From positions 1-64,000 of the forward strand of contig NZ_JAAZWC010000015.1 of assembly GCF_013185195.1 (NCBI RefSeq): a DNA stretch of 64,000 bases, read 5' to 3'. The DNA is from Saccharibacillus qingshengii (GTDB lineage: Bacteria; Bacillota; Bacilli; Paenibacillales; Paenibacillaceae). Within the stretch, counting starts at the first letter, position 1. Each line of letters begins with the position of its first letter. Shown here in pieces: positions 16,386-25,875 of the stretch. The position numbers were made by a program, and so were the translations under genes. The notes under the pieces were generated by a model that was given only the letters and a program-made list of their open reading frames with translations, did not search any database and was not told the origin of the DNA.

Positions 16386-17768
16386 TCACGACTTGTTCAC
16401 TTTAACTTTCAACCGTTCGATCTTGTGCCGGGCCTCTCTGCCGATCTCCGGATCTTCGTCCGCGCTCAGCCGCTCCAGGAGCGTCCGCGCCCGTTCTCCG
16501 TACTCGTCCAATCTTCGGAGCACCATACGCCGCATTTCGGTATCCGGCTCGTCATCGTGCAGCAGACGCTCATACCGGGGCAGCAGTTCCGGCAGCGGAA
16601 TGCCTTCAAGCGCGCCCAGCGCCGCACGGCGCACTTTCCCGTCCGCATCGCCTAGCGCCGCGCCGAATGCTTCGGCCCAGGCTTGCCTGCCGGGCAGCCG
16701 CCCCGCATGAAAGACCGCTTCCCGGCGAATATCGGGATCGGGGCAATCAAACAGCGGGATCAGCAGATGAAGAGGGTTCACGGAGCCTTGTTCCAGAATA
16801 CGGGCGGATTGGCACAGCACCCGGGCATCCGTTTCTTCCGAAAGCAGGCTCGACAGTACATGGGCCAAGTGTCCTCCGCCCGGTTCGCCATGCGCTTCGA
16901 TCTGACGGGCGGCGTTCAGGCGTTCTTCCGCAACCGAACTGACCAGCGCCTGTTCCAGCCGAGGTACCGCTTCCGCGTAATCTTTTTGGGCCAGGATTTC
17001 CAGAGCGGCCATACGTACTGCAGGCGAAGCATCGTCGCACTGTTCCAGCAGAAATGCCCGTGTATCCTGCTTCAATTTCAGCAGTTTGTGCATCCCCCGG
17101 ATCGCGCTGACTTTCACCTTTTCTTCCAAACTCGATAGATAGAGATCAATCAGCATGAGTTCGTCGCGGGCTTCTTCCATTTCGAACCAGCCCGTATCGT
17201 AGCCGCCGATAATCTCGTCCAGCCAGCGTTCGTACCACTCGAGAAAATTCGCTTCATAGGTGAAAAAAGGAATCTGATGACTGCGGTCGATATACACGAT
17301 CCGTCCGCGGTAAATTCCCGTTACCACCAGCATCATTTCGAACGTCCAACCCATCGTTCCGATATCCAGCAGCCCGCCGTACAACTCGCTTCGCAGGCGT
17401 TCTTTCTCCGGTTCGTCCAGCGAAGGATCATCCATAAAAGCGCTCAGTTCTCCCCACTCTTCCTGCGTCATGTCCGGTGCCAGACGGCATTCCCGATTCA
17501 TCAGGCCCGGCGGATGTCCGGCATCCAGCTCCAAGATCCCGTAATAAGGACCGGCTCCGCCGTTTCCGACGGTTTGCAGGAATTCGGCAAACTCGGCCGG
17601 AAGCGCAATCCCCGTTTTCTTTTCGAAAGATTCGATCTTGCCTGCTTCGATCGGTTCGTTCATCCGGTAACCGTGCCGATTTGCTCCGAATTCTTGCAAA
17701 GCTGCGTCCCGCCGCGCCGCCACCTTCAGCTTCCAGATAATGCGTTCCAACTGCACCTGCTTTTTCAC
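16386..17768 (-). CDS. SUKH (SMI1/KNR4) domain protein with HEAT repeats, paralog of the gene at 7865
   Basis: A 460-residue protein with the same plan as the gene at 7865-9334: a SUKH domain (about 25-190; HGYRMNEPI, TGIALPAEFAEFL, GGAGPYYGILEL, NFLEWYERWLDEIIGGYD) and then HEAT-like repeats (SPAVRMAALEILAQ, DPDIRREAVFHAGRLPGR, DGKVRRAALGALEGI). The GTG start follows GGGAGGGG. The two paralogs are 8 kb apart and both on the minus strand, suggesting an old local duplication. A role as immunity or as adaptor/scaffold is possible; no partner is visible next to it. Confidence 0.85.
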   Translation of the reverse strand: MKKQVQLERIIWKLKVAARRDAALQEFGANRHGYRMNEPIEAGKIESFEKKTGIALPAEFAEFLQTVGNGGAGPYYGILELDAGHPPGLMNRECRLAPDMTQEEWGELSAFMDDPSLDEPEKERLRSELYGGLLDIGTMGWTFEMMLVVTGIYRGRIVYIDRSHQIPFFTYEANFLEWYERWLDEIIGGYDTGWFEMEEARDELMLIDLYLSSLEEKVKVSAIRGMHKLLKLKQDTRAFLLEQCDDASPAVRMAALEILAQKDYAEAVPRLEQALVSSVAEERLNAARQIEAHGEPGGGHLAHVLSSLLSEETDARVLCQSARILEQGSVNPLHLLIPLFDCPDPDIRREAVFHAGRLPGRQAWAEAFGAALGDADGKVRRAALGALEGIPLPELLPRYERLLHDDEPDTEMRRMVLRRLDEYGERARTLLERLSADEDPEIGREARHKIERLKVKVNKS

Positions 17769-18030
17769 TTCGTTCCCCTCCCTGAAATAGGCGGCCGATC
17801 TTGTTGTGAGGCCTGCTGCAGCACCCTGATCGAAACGTTTCTCTTACGTGAACGATATGGTTTTTTATATCGCTTGTGTGCTATAATTCCCACTTGTAAC
17901 GGTTGGTATGCTTTCCCTAATCTTCCACTGAGCTTGATTGTAACTCGTTGGGGTGTTTTGTGCAAAATCCCAAATTACCTATTTATTTTTCTTTTTCAAG
18001 GATTTACGAGGAATATAAGGAGGAACTTCC

Positions 18031-19737
18031 ATGGACAGCACGTCTTCCCTTTTTTTGCAGGAAGTTTGGAGCCGATTGAGCGATATTTATAACAGGGAAA
18101 AGCAGCGGATCGATCAAATCGAAGACTGGAGTCTTCTTCATGCGGGCATCTTCGGGTATGTCAAAATCACGCGTTTGATTCCCAAGCCGGGCCAAACCCC
18201 TTTTGAACTGGCAATCGACGTGTATCTGCCGCTGGATTGGAGCGACAGCTCCTACAAATTCGAACTGGAATGCGACGCGGAAGAACTGACCGACGAGCAT
18301 CTGCGCAGCGAATTCTGGCCCGAACTGCTGAACCATCTGCTTGAGCTGCGGCAGTCGGGAACAATGGGCCCGCGCTTTTTCGATTATCGTCTGGACGTCG
18401 AACTGGAATTCCGCCGCTCCGATCCCGCTCCATCGTTAAAAATTGCCGAGACCTTGATAGACGAGGCTGCCCGAACCCGGGTGCGGGAAACCCTGGACCG
18501 GTTCATCTCCGAGAAAGTGTTGTCGGATTCGCCGGCCCGGCCCAAACCCAAAGACCTGTTTTTCTTCGCTTCCTGGCTGTTGAACCCGGATCTGCTGCCT
18601 GAAGGGCGCCGTGTACCCGACCCTGCTCGAATCGGTGAACTGCTGAACGGCGTGAACCGCAAATTCCGCGCCCAACCCGAACGGTTGGCCCAATGGCGGG
18701 GCGAATACAAGCGGGTGCTGCGGCAGTGGGCAGAGACGTATTTCCTCCCCGCTTACTTCACCGCCTCGGGCGAATATTCGCCGGGCTTCATGCTCAAACC
18801 GGAAGACCAGCGTCCAATCGTCGATCAAGAAGCGCTGGACTTCTTCTTGTTTGCCGCGCTCAAGATCGGGGAGTCCGACCCCAATCTTCGCCTGGAATAT
18901 CTGCGTTATGCGGCGATGCTCGATTCCGAGACGGCGGCCCGGTATCTGAAGACCGGCAGCGGCTTGGTAGAGAGCGAACGAATCGGCCGTCTGTTCCGCG
19001 GCACAGCGAACGACATTCTGCAGCAAATCGAGCTGAAGATTCTTCGCGAAGAAGCGGCGGCTTACCGCGAAGCGCTGGATTACTTGTGCGATCTGCTGCG
19101 GCAGGGCTTCTCGAACGAATATGAACTTAAGCTCAAAAGCGCGGCCAAACATCTGCTTCCGCTGAAAAAGCTGGCCAAATCGCCTCTTCACCGCTTTTTT
19201 GCCAATGCGCTTCAATATCCCGAAATATTCCCTGCGATCGCCGAATATGCGGAATTGGCCATGCAGGAGTTCACCTGGTACAACGATACGCCGCCCAGCG
19301 AAAAATCGGTGATGCCCGGCACGTATGCGGTGTTCGGACTGGGCCTGTACAGCAGCGCCTATTTCCCGCTGTTGCTGCGCTATATGGACCTGGTCGATAC
19401 GGAGCATCAATCGGCGCAGGATGAATACGCAGAAGCGTTTGCCCAAGCGCATTCTCCGGATGTCCATACGCTGCCTATACTGGTCGCTATCCTGCGGGCA
19501 GGCGGTCAGTCGGCCAAACCAATGAAATCTGCTCCGATTGACTCGGCGGAACTTGCCGGAATCGTACATAAACAGCTCGAACCGCTTGCAAGCCATGAAC
19601 GGGAGACCGTATTGTACCGCCTGTTCGGCGGACAGGCCAAGCTCGTCCGGCTTGCCCAAAAAGCCGAACCCGATCTGCGGGGCGCCCTGCAAAACCTTGC
19701 GGCGCTGCTGCCCGAATCTTCTCATAGAAACAGGTGA
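18031..19737 (+). CDS. large soluble hypothetical protein (568 aa)
   Basis: A predominantly helical protein without signal peptide or membrane segments. The N-terminal ~140 residues show alternating strands (FGYVKITRLIP, FELAIDVYLPLDW, FDYRLDVELEFRR) and the remainder is helical with DLFFFASWLLNPDL, RLEYLRYAAML and YSSAYFPLLLRYMDL. It may belong to the DUF6138 group, but I am not certain. The ATG follows AAGGAGG with seven bases spacing. It is divergent from the SUKH-HEAT paralog and is followed after four bases by a gene for a small secreted protein. Confidence 0.75.
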   Translation: MDSTSSLFLQEVWSRLSDIYNREKQRIDQIEDWSLLHAGIFGYVKITRLIPKPGQTPFELAIDVYLPLDWSDSSYKFELECDAEELTDEHLRSEFWPELLNHLLELRQSGTMGPRFFDYRLDVELEFRRSDPAPSLKIAETLIDEAARTRVRETLDRFISEKVLSDSPARPKPKDLFFFASWLLNPDLLPEGRRVPDPARIGELLNGVNRKFRAQPERLAQWRGEYKRVLRQWAETYFLPAYFTASGEYSPGFMLKPEDQRPIVDQEALDFFLFAALKIGESDPNLRLEYLRYAAMLDSETAARYLKTGSGLVESERIGRLFRGTANDILQQIELKILREEAAAYREALDYLCDLLRQGFSNEYELKLKSAAKHLLPLKKLAKSPLHRFFANALQYPEIFPAIAEYAELAMQEFTWYNDTPPSEKSVMPGTYAVFGLGLYSSAYFPLLLRYMDLVDTEHQSAQDEYAEAFAQAHSPDVHTLPILVAILRAGGQSAKPMKSAPIDSAELAGIVHKQLEPLASHERETVLYRLFGGQAKLVRLAQKAEPDLRGALQNLAALLPESSHRNR

Positions 19738-19741
19738 ATCG

Positions 19742-20077
19742 ATGAAAAAAGTAATCTTTGCGGGACTTGTGCTTCTGCTGATGTTGCCTGTACGGGCAAG
19801 TGCCGCCGATGTTCAAGTGTCCGAGACCGAACTTCGCCGCCTGGAGGAAACGTACGAACTGGGTCCATCCCCTGCCGATCCCGTGCCTTCTTTTGCCGGC
19901 GATTTGGGCTTCGACCTGGGAGGCGTATCGGGCAGTTTCGGCGTATCGACCTTGTCTCTTAGCGATCCGTTCGCCGGAGTTCAGCTGCTGATCGGACTTG
20001 CCGAAGCGCCCGATCTGAGACTTGTATCCGCCTGCCGCTTATCTGTCCGGCTGCTGGCCGATCGTTTCGACTCCTGA
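19742..20077 (+). CDS. small secreted protein, coupled to the 568-aa gene
   Basis: A 111-residue product with a classical signal peptide (Lys-Lys, hydrophobic core LLLMLPVRASA, cleavage probably before ADVQ). The mature part is acidic and then Gly/Ser-rich (FDLGGVSGSFGVSTLSL), turning basic at the end (CRLSVRLLADRF). No family is recognised. The abrupt change in character after DPFAGV could reflect a frameshift near 19980, but no better frame was found. Its start lies four bases after the upstream stop, suggesting coupled translation. Confidence 0.6.
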   Translation: MKKVIFAGLVLLLMLPVRASAADVQVSETELRRLEETYELGPSPADPVPSFAGDLGFDLGGVSGSFGVSTLSLSDPFAGVQLLIGLAEAPDLRLVSACRLSVRLLADRFDS

Positions 20078-20111
20078 ATGCTCCGGACGTCAAGCCGGCG
20101 GCAGACACATC

Positions 20112-20155
20112 AAAAAGACTGCCCTGCCGGAATGTTCCGGCGGAGCAGTCTTTTT
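20112..20155. terminator. bidirectional terminator
   Basis: The stem AAAAAGACTGC/GCAGTCTTTTT with an inner CCGG/CCGG helix lies between the converging small secreted gene and the DHA2 exporter gene. Confidence 0.85.
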
Positions 20156-20220
20156 GCATCGTACAGCTGCCGATACGAACCTGCGGCAGGATTTCTTTTT
20201 CGGACACCGCTAAGCGCGGT

Positions 20221-21717
20221 CTACTTCGTTTCTTCTGCACCGGCTTTGTCTTTGCCCATGAAAGCGACTGCGACTGCGGCCAGTGCGATCGGCACCAGTG
20301 CATAGAGGAACATTGCCGTAATCGAGTCCGACATCGCATTTACGATTTTGTCGAGAATATCCGGCGGAATCTGCGAGCGTACATCGGACTGGAAGACTTG
20401 GCGCAGATCGCCTCCGAATCCGGCGGCGGCTCCGCCTTCCTGCCCGGCGAACGCCTCGGCCAGACGATTCGCGAGCACACTGCTCTGAATAGCCCCAAAG
20501 ACCGTGATGCCCATCGTCATGCCGAACGAACGCAGGAACGAGTTGGTCGAGTTCGCCGTTCCCCGATATCTCGGCTCCAGATTGTGCATGGAAGCGGTCG
20601 GAAGCATCGAGAACGAGAAGCCGACCCCGAACCCTGCCAGAACCATATAGACCGTCAGCAGCAGACGCGATGTATCCGGCGTCATGAAAGCGAGCAGCGC
20701 CATACCCGCGAAGAACGAAATCACGGACACGGTCATCAAACGGCGGAACGAAATTTTCGTCTGGTAAATACCGCCGATGGCGCTGCCGGCTACCGAACCC
20801 AACATCATCGGCGTCAGAATCAGACCGGCATTGGTCGCCGAACCGCCGTAAACAGCCTGAACGAACAGCGGAATATAGACGGTCAGGATGATAAAGGTCG
20901 CCCCGTACAGAAAGGCGAGAATCTGGGAAGACGCGAACAGCGGACGCTTGAACAGCCAGAACGGCAGAATCGGATCGGCCGCTTTGCGTTCGACAGCAAC
21001 AAAGGCGATAAAGAAAATCGCGAATGCGGCAAACAGCGCGATAATCGGCATCGAGCTCCATCCGTAGGAACCGCCCAGTTCAAGCGCGAACATCAAGGCC
21101 ACGATCGCAACGACCAGCGTAAAAGCGCCGGCCCAGTCGATCCGCTGTTTCTGATGCACCGCCGATTCTTTGTAGAAGACAAGAATCAGCGCCAGCGCCA
21201 CGATCCCGATCGGCACATTGACGTAGAAGACCCAGTGCCAGCCGATCGTGTCGGTGATGTAGGCGCCGAGCAGGGGTCCGAGTACGCTTGCCAAACCGAA
21301 GACTGCACCCAGCATGCCCGTCATCTTGCCCCGCTTCTCGGGTGGGAACGTATCGAAGATAATGGTGAAAGCAATCGGCATCAGCGCTCCGCCGCCGATA
21401 CCCTGGATCGCCCGGAAGATACTGAGCTGCGTCATCGTCTGCGCGAGCCCGCACAGCGCCGAACCGAGCAGGAAAACGATCAGTCCGAAGACGAAAAACC
21501 GTTTGCGGCCGTACATATCGGACAGCTTGCCGAAGATCGGCATACCCGCCATCGTGGCGACCATATAAGCGGAAGTGACCCAAACGAACTGGTCCAATCC
21601 CCCCAGATCGGCGACGATGGTTCCCATGGCGGTCGCAACGATCGTGTTGTCCATCGCGGCCATCAGGATACTGAGCAGCAGACCGGTTACGATCCATTTG
21701 GTATTGATTTGATTCAT
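20221..21717 (-). CDS. DHA2-family (14-TM) major facilitator drug exporter
   Basis: A 498-residue membrane protein with about 14 hydrophobic segments. Motifs of the EmrB/QacA group are present: the MDNTIV stretch in the first helix (residues ~22-27), motif A GKLSDMYGRKRFF after helix 2, and motif C GAVFGLASVLGPLLGA in helix 5. It would export hydrophobic drugs or dyes by proton antiport. Its promoter carries a TetR-type operator between -35 and -10. No TetR gene is nearby; an XRE-cupin regulator is divergent. The start has only a weak ribosome site (GGTGAGCGG). Confidence 0.92.
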   Translation of the reverse strand: MNQINTKWIVTGLLLSILMAAMDNTIVATAMGTIVADLGGLDQFVWVTSAYMVATMAGMPIFGKLSDMYGRKRFFVFGLIVFLLGSALCGLAQTMTQLSIFRAIQGIGGGALMPIAFTIIFDTFPPEKRGKMTGMLGAVFGLASVLGPLLGAYITDTIGWHWVFYVNVPIGIVALALILVFYKESAVHQKQRIDWAGAFTLVVAIVALMFALELGGSYGWSSMPIIALFAAFAIFFIAFVAVERKAADPILPFWLFKRPLFASSQILAFLYGATFIILTVYIPLFVQAVYGGSATNAGLILTPMMLGSVAGSAIGGIYQTKISFRRLMTVSVISFFAGMALLAFMTPDTSRLLLTVYMVLAGFGVGFSFSMLPTASMHNLEPRYRGTANSTNSFLRSFGMTMGITVFGAIQSSVLANRLAEAFAGQEGGAAAGFGGDLRQVFQSDVRSQIPPDILDKIVNAMSDSITAMFLYALVPIALAAVAVAFMGKDKAGAEETK

Positions 21718-21754
21718 GATCCGCTCACCAGCCTTTTCTCATTGTTCGTTGTAA

Positions 21755-21783
21755 ATCTTAGATGACCGACCGGTCAGAGTCAA
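21755..21783 (-). promoter_or_regulatory. promoter with TetR-type operator in the spacer
   Basis: On the minus strand TTGACT (21778-21783) and TAAGAT (21755-21760) are exactly 17 bases apart. The spacer contains TGACCGGTCGGTCA (21763-21776), the form of operator bound by several TetR-family repressors of drug exporters. A bound repressor would block RNA polymerase directly. Confidence 0.8.
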
Positions 21784-21798
21784 GACATATTTATGTCT
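21783..21798. promoter_or_regulatory. perfect 16-bp palindrome upstream of the -35 box
   Basis: AGACATATTTATGTCT is a perfect inverted repeat (seven pairs around TT) placed just upstream of the exporter -35 box and about 110 bases before the divergent XRE-cupin gene. It is a candidate operator for that regulator. Confidence 0.55.
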
Positions 21799-21905
21799 AT
21801 AAGAGCATACGTGCAGCCTGGAAGGCAAATGCTGGCGAAGCGGTGCGAAAGTTGGTAGGATAAGAAAACGCAAGACCAACCAACCGACAAAAAGGAGCAG
21901 GAAAA

Positions 21906-22457
21906 ATGGATCTCGGTTCCAATATACGTACCGTACGCAAACGCAAAGGGATCACAATCGCTTCGATCTGTGCCGCTACCGGATTGTCCCAGGGATTCAT
22001 GAGCCAGGTCGAAAACAATAAAACATCGCCGTCCATCTCCACGCTCGAACAAATTGCCGAAGCCCTGGATGTACCGCTGGTTTATTTGCTGCTAAAAAAA
22101 GAAGACCGCATGCAGGTCACCCGCAAAAAAGACCGTCATCAAACTGCCGGCGGTACAAGCCATGTCTCGATCTCGCATATCGGACGTACGCCCCATCTGC
22201 GCATGACGATCGTCGAACTCGCACCGGGCGCTTCGTCGGGCGACACTCCCCATTCGCATGAAGGCGAAGAAGTGCATGTAGTCGTGCAGGGAACGGTTAT
22301 CGCCGAGCAGGGCGAAGATCGGTACGTGCTGAGCGAAGGCGATGCTTTCAGCTGGAACGCAGGCGTTCCCCACCGGGTCTGGAACGAAGGCGAAGAGACG
22401 GCAATCGTGCTGATCGCCGTTTATACCGACAGCCCAAGGGAAGCGGAACCGATATGA
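21906..22457 (+). CDS. XRE-family regulator with C-terminal cupin domain
   Basis: A 183-residue regulator. Residues ~6-60 form an HTH_3 domain (IRTVRKRKGITIASIC, GLSQGFMSQVENNKTSPSIS). Residues ~105-175 form a cupin-2 barrel with the two conserved motifs TPHSHEGEEVHVVVQG and GDAFSWNAGVPHRVWN; the histidines could bind a metal. Such regulators control small-molecule metabolism or export. It faces away from the DHA2 exporter, with an AAGGAGC site upstream, and may control itself and the exporter. Confidence 0.9.
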   Translation: MDLGSNIRTVRKRKGITIASICAATGLSQGFMSQVENNKTSPSISTLEQIAEALDVPLVYLLLKKEDRMQVTRKKDRHQTAGGTSHVSISHIGRTPHLRMTIVELAPGASSGDTPHSHEGEEVHVVVQGTVIAEQGEDRYVLSEGDAFSWNAGVPHRVWNEGEETAIVLIAVYTDSPREAEPI

Positions 22458-22470
22458 AGCGCACGACAAA

Positions 22471-22508
22471 GCCGCCCTGCACCGAAACGGTTGATCGGTG
22501 AGGGCGGC
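22471..22508. terminator. GC-rich hairpin between convergent genes
   Basis: GCCGCCCT pairs with AGGGCGGC, extended by CACCG/CGGTG across a loop. T runs are short, so termination efficiency is uncertain. Confidence 0.45.
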
Positions 22509-22601
22509 TGCGCGGAGCGTGTATCGACAGACGACAGAAGCCGGATTTCGGGCCAACCGCCGTGTGCCGGGGTCGTCGACAACAGCCCATAGCTTCGTCG
22601 A

Positions 22602-23819
22602 TCAGGCTGTGTGCCGACTCTCGTCCGTCCCTTCCGCTCGACTTGGTTTTTTGAATGCCGGCCATTCGAGATTGGTGCCGGCTCTCCACAACCATTCAAA
22701 CGGACCGTACAGGAATACCCGAAGCCAATAACGGCTTGCGGCCATCTGCAGGGCAAAAAAGGCGAGCCCGATCGGTACGACGGCGGTCATTGGCAGGCTG
22801 CCGATAAAACCGAGCGAGGCGAAGACTCCTTCGCCCGACGCGCTGAACAACGTGACAAAGACCAGCGACTGCATCAGGTAATTGGTGAACGCCATCCGGC
22901 CGACTGCGCGGAACGGTTCCAGAAGACGCGAGGCTGCCGAGCCTTCCCGTCCCGCCAGTCCGACGATCAGGAACACCGCTCCGATCGTAACCGAGAAGCA
23001 GGCGACGGGATGCAGCGTCATGATCCATGCATTTTCGCTCGACAGACCGCTGTACATATATTTCCCCGTCCAACCGAGCAGAAGCAGCAGAGCCCCGATT
23101 CCCGCAGCCCGGCGCGGATACTTCGGCAGACGGACAAACAGGCCGCTGCGGTAAGCATACATGCCGAACAGGAAAAAGGTCAGATGTTCGATCGCCAACA
23201 CCAGCTCGCTGAACGAGGTAGCCAGATAGGGATTCGAGAAGAATACATCCGGATTCGGCAGCTTGGCGATTCCGTTATAGAGCCAATTCGACGGAGAGAA
23301 CGTCAGCAGCCAATTGGACACTTCCGGACTCATCGCAGCCTGCAGTTCATAGGACGAGATCAGAAACAGCAGAATGCCCGACAGAAGCAGCAGCGGCTTG
23401 GGCATCCATAGGAACAAGATCAGCATAAATCCGTCCAGCGCATACATGAACAGGATATCGCCGTTCCAGACGGCAAATACGTGCAGCGCGCCGAACAGCA
23501 GCAGCATCCCCATCCGCCGCAGCAGCATGGGATAAGGCCGCCGGCCTTTGCGAACCGCGGCGTCGAAGATCAGCATCATGCTGATGCCGAACATGAACGA
23601 GAACAGCGGACGTGCGCTGTTGCCGAACAAGACGTCGATCGCCTGCGCCAGGAACGTGCCGACCGCATCCCCTTCGTCGATCGAAGCTCCAGCAAGATGC
23701 GACAAATTGCACATAAAAATCGCAAACAGGGCGATCCCTCGCAGTTGGTCCAGCACGTTGATCCGGCCGGCAGGCGTACCCGCTGCCGCCTTGACCTTGG
23801 GTGTCGGTAAAGTCGTCAC
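22602..23819 (-). CDS. DUF418 family membrane protein (YeiB-like)
   Basis: A 405-residue protein with about ten hydrophobic segments. The N-terminus shows the family signature NVLDQLRGIALFAIFMCN and FSFMFGISM; the C-terminal DUF418 domain shows GRMAFTNYLMQS and YGPFEWLWR. The family is related to acyltransferase-3 proteins and occurs widely in Bacillota; its function is unknown. The GTG start at 23819 follows AGAAGGA. The C-terminal tail after PAFKKPSR is hydrophilic. Confidence 0.9.
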   Translation of the reverse strand: MTTLPTPKVKAAAGTPAGRINVLDQLRGIALFAIFMCNLSHLAGASIDEGDAVGTFLAQAIDVLFGNSARPLFSFMFGISMMLIFDAAVRKGRRPYPMLLRRMGMLLLFGALHVFAVWNGDILFMYALDGFMLILFLWMPKPLLLLSGILLFLISSYELQAAMSPEVSNWLLTFSPSNWLYNGIAKLPNPDVFFSNPYLATSFSELVLAIEHLTFFLFGMYAYRSGLFVRLPKYPRRAAGIGALLLLLGWTGKYMYSGLSSENAWIMTLHPVACFSVTIGAVFLIVGLAGREGSAASRLLEPFRAVGRMAFTNYLMQSLVFVTLFSASGEGVFASLGFIGSLPMTAVVPIGLAFFALQMAASRYWLRVFLYGPFEWLWRAGTNLEWPAFKKPSRAEGTDESRHTA

Positions 23820-23973
23820 AATGATTCATCCTTCTTTCTTCTGCAATCGATAAGTATAAGACAAGCTACTTATCCATTGTAGAGATGACGCGCAGACGAC
23901 TCTTCCTTCGAACACTACAATCGAATGACAACTTTGTTACGCCTTCGAACCCGACTCTCTATCCCTCCCGGGC

Positions 23974-24396
23974 TTACCGGCTCACCAGGGCGGACAGTTC
24001 TCCGCTGAATACTTTTTCGTTTTTTTGATTGAATGTCGACAATCGCACGGTTACGATTCCGCTGCGGCGCCTTTCTTCCAGACCGATCACCTCGACCTCG
24101 ACATGCAGTTCATCTTCCGGATAGACCGGTTTGATAAAGCGGATTTCGTTCATTCCTGTGCCCGCTACCACTTCTTCGCCGTACGCCCCCGTCTCCACCC
24201 ACAGCTTGAAAGAGACCGCCATCGTCTGAATCCCCGAAGCGATCAATCCTTTGAACCGTCCTTGCGCCGCTTTGGCTTCGTCCAGATGCATATACTGCGG
24301 ATCGTAGACGGCTGCGAATTCCATAATGCTTGCCCTGCTCAGAATCAGGGAAGACGTCTTGAACGTCTGTCCCAGCGTAAACTCTTCGAATTTCAC
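23974..24396 (-). CDS. MaoC-like hot-dog fold dehydratase
   Basis: About 140 residues with a MaoC dehydratase domain: FEEFTLGQTF, the active-site region FAAVYDPQYMHLDE (Asp and His of the hydratase motif) and GLIASGIQTM. Members hydrate trans-2-enoyl-CoA. The GTG at 24396 is favoured because the GTG at 24408 overlaps the GGGGAG site. It lies 51 bases downstream of the aldehyde dehydrogenase gene in the same direction, so the two probably share a transcript. Confidence 0.85.
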   Translation of the reverse strand: MKFEEFTLGQTFKTSSLILSRASIMEFAAVYDPQYMHLDEAKAAQGRFKGLIASGIQTMAVSFKLWVETGAYGEEVVAGTGMNEIRFIKPVYPEDELHVEVEVIGLEERRRSGIVTVRLSTFNQKNEKVFSGELSALVSR

Positions 24397-24447
24397 CTGC
24401 GTGTGCACTCCCCGTTCTCTTGCCGCCGCTTCAAGCTTGATATCTGC

Positions 24448-25875
24448 TCAAAGTCCCAGCGAAATATATTTCACTTCCAGATATTCTTCGATTCCGTAAC
24501 GACCGCCTTCGCGGCCAAGGCCGCTTTCCTTGAAGCCGCCGAACGGCGCCTGCGCGGTGGACGGCAGCGGATCGTTCAGACCGACGATGCCAAACTCGAG
24601 ACGCTCGGCGATCTGCACCGCTTCGCCGATCCGTTCGGTGAACACGTAAGCCGCCAACCCGTAAGGACTGCGATTGGCGCGTTCGATCACTTCGTCAATC
24701 GTGCGAAACGATGCGATCGGAGCCAGCGGACCAAACGTTTCTTCGTTCATGCAGACCATATCGTCCGTCACGTTCGCAAGCAGCGTCGGCTGTACGAAAT
24801 GGCCGCCCGCTTCGTTCGCGCGTCCGCCGCCCGTCAGCACTTTCGCGCCTTTGGCCCGGGCATCTTCAATCTGCGCCAACACTTTGTCGACTGCGGCCGC
24901 ATTGATCAGCGGACCGATCTGCGTACCTGCATCGAGGCCGTTTCCGACCACGAGTTCGGACACTTTGCGCGCGGCAAGCTCGGAGAAACGTTCGATCAGG
25001 CTCTCATGCACATAGATCCGATTGGTGCAGACGCAGGTCTGGCCGCCGTTGCGGAACTTGGAAGACATCATGCCGTCCACCGCCTTCTCCGGATCGGCAT
25101 GTTCGGTCACGATAAACGGCGCATGTCCGCCGAGTTCCAGCGACAGCTTTTTCATGGTGTCGGCGGCGCCTTTCATCAGCTGTTTGCCTATGCGGGTCGA
25201 TCCGGTAAAAGACAGCTTGCGGACGCGCGGGTCCTGCTGCCACACACCGCCGATTTCGCCCGGAACGCCTGTCACCATATTGATGACGCCGTCCGGAATC
25301 CCCGCTTCGACCGCAAGTTCCGCCAGGCGCAGCGCCGTGAACGGCGTTTCTTCCGACGGCTTGATGACGACCGTGCAGCCGGCGGCAAGCGCCGGAGCGA
25401 CTTTGCGCGTAATCATCGAAGCCGGGAAATTCCACGGCGTGATCATGGCCGCCACGCCGACCGGCTGCTTGATCACCCAGATTCTTTTGTTTGGCGACGA
25501 GGCGGGAACCGTCTCCCCGTATACCCGTTTGCCTTCTTCGGCGTACCATTGAATAAAGCTGTTCGCGTAAGCGATCTCTCCCGCCGCTTCGGCCAGAGGT
25601 TTGCCCTGCTCCAGCGTCATGATCCGGGCCAATTCGTCTTGATGCCGCTCGATCAGCGCGTGCCAGCCCAGCAGAAGCCGGCTCCGTTCGATCGCCGCCA
25701 GCGCCGACCAGGAGGCAAGCGCGCCATAAGCCGCGTCGACAGCCGCAAGCGCATCCGCTTCCGCCGCTTTGGAAGCATGGCCGACAAGTTCTCCGTTTGC
25801 CGGATTGGTCACTTCGATCTGCTCGGCCGTCTCGATCCACGAGCCTCCGATCAGCAGTTTGCCCCGCTTGTTCAT
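24448..25875 (-). CDS. gabD: NAD(P)-dependent succinate-semialdehyde dehydrogenase
   Basis: A 475-residue aldehyde dehydrogenase. The Rossmann region contains ITPWNFPASMI and FTGSTRIGKQLM; the general base lies in LELGGHAPFIV and the catalytic pair in GGQTCVC (Cys281 and Cys283). The CVCTNR version of the active site is typical of GabD-type enzymes, which oxidise succinate semialdehyde in GABA and related breakdown. The ATG at 25875 follows AGAGGTG; the longer frame adds an unrelated tail. It heads a two-gene unit with the MaoC-like gene and is divergent from a LuxR regulator. Confidence 0.88.
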   Translation of the reverse strand: MNKRGKLLIGGSWIETAEQIEVTNPANGELVGHASKAAEADALAAVDAAYGALASWSALAAIERSRLLLGWHALIERHQDELARIMTLEQGKPLAEAAGEIAYANSFIQWYAEEGKRVYGETVPASSPNKRIWVIKQPVGVAAMITPWNFPASMITRKVAPALAAGCTVVIKPSEETPFTALRLAELAVEAGIPDGVINMVTGVPGEIGGVWQQDPRVRKLSFTGSTRIGKQLMKGAADTMKKLSLELGGHAPFIVTEHADPEKAVDGMMSSKFRNGGQTCVCTNRIYVHESLIERFSELAARKVSELVVGNGLDAGTQIGPLINAAAVDKVLAQIEDARAKGAKVLTGGGRANEAGGHFVQPTLLANVTDDMVCMNEETFGPLAPIASFRTIDEVIERANRSPYGLAAYVFTERIGEAVQIAERLEFGIVGLNDPLPSTAQAPFGGFKESGLGREGGRYGIEEYLEVKYISLGL

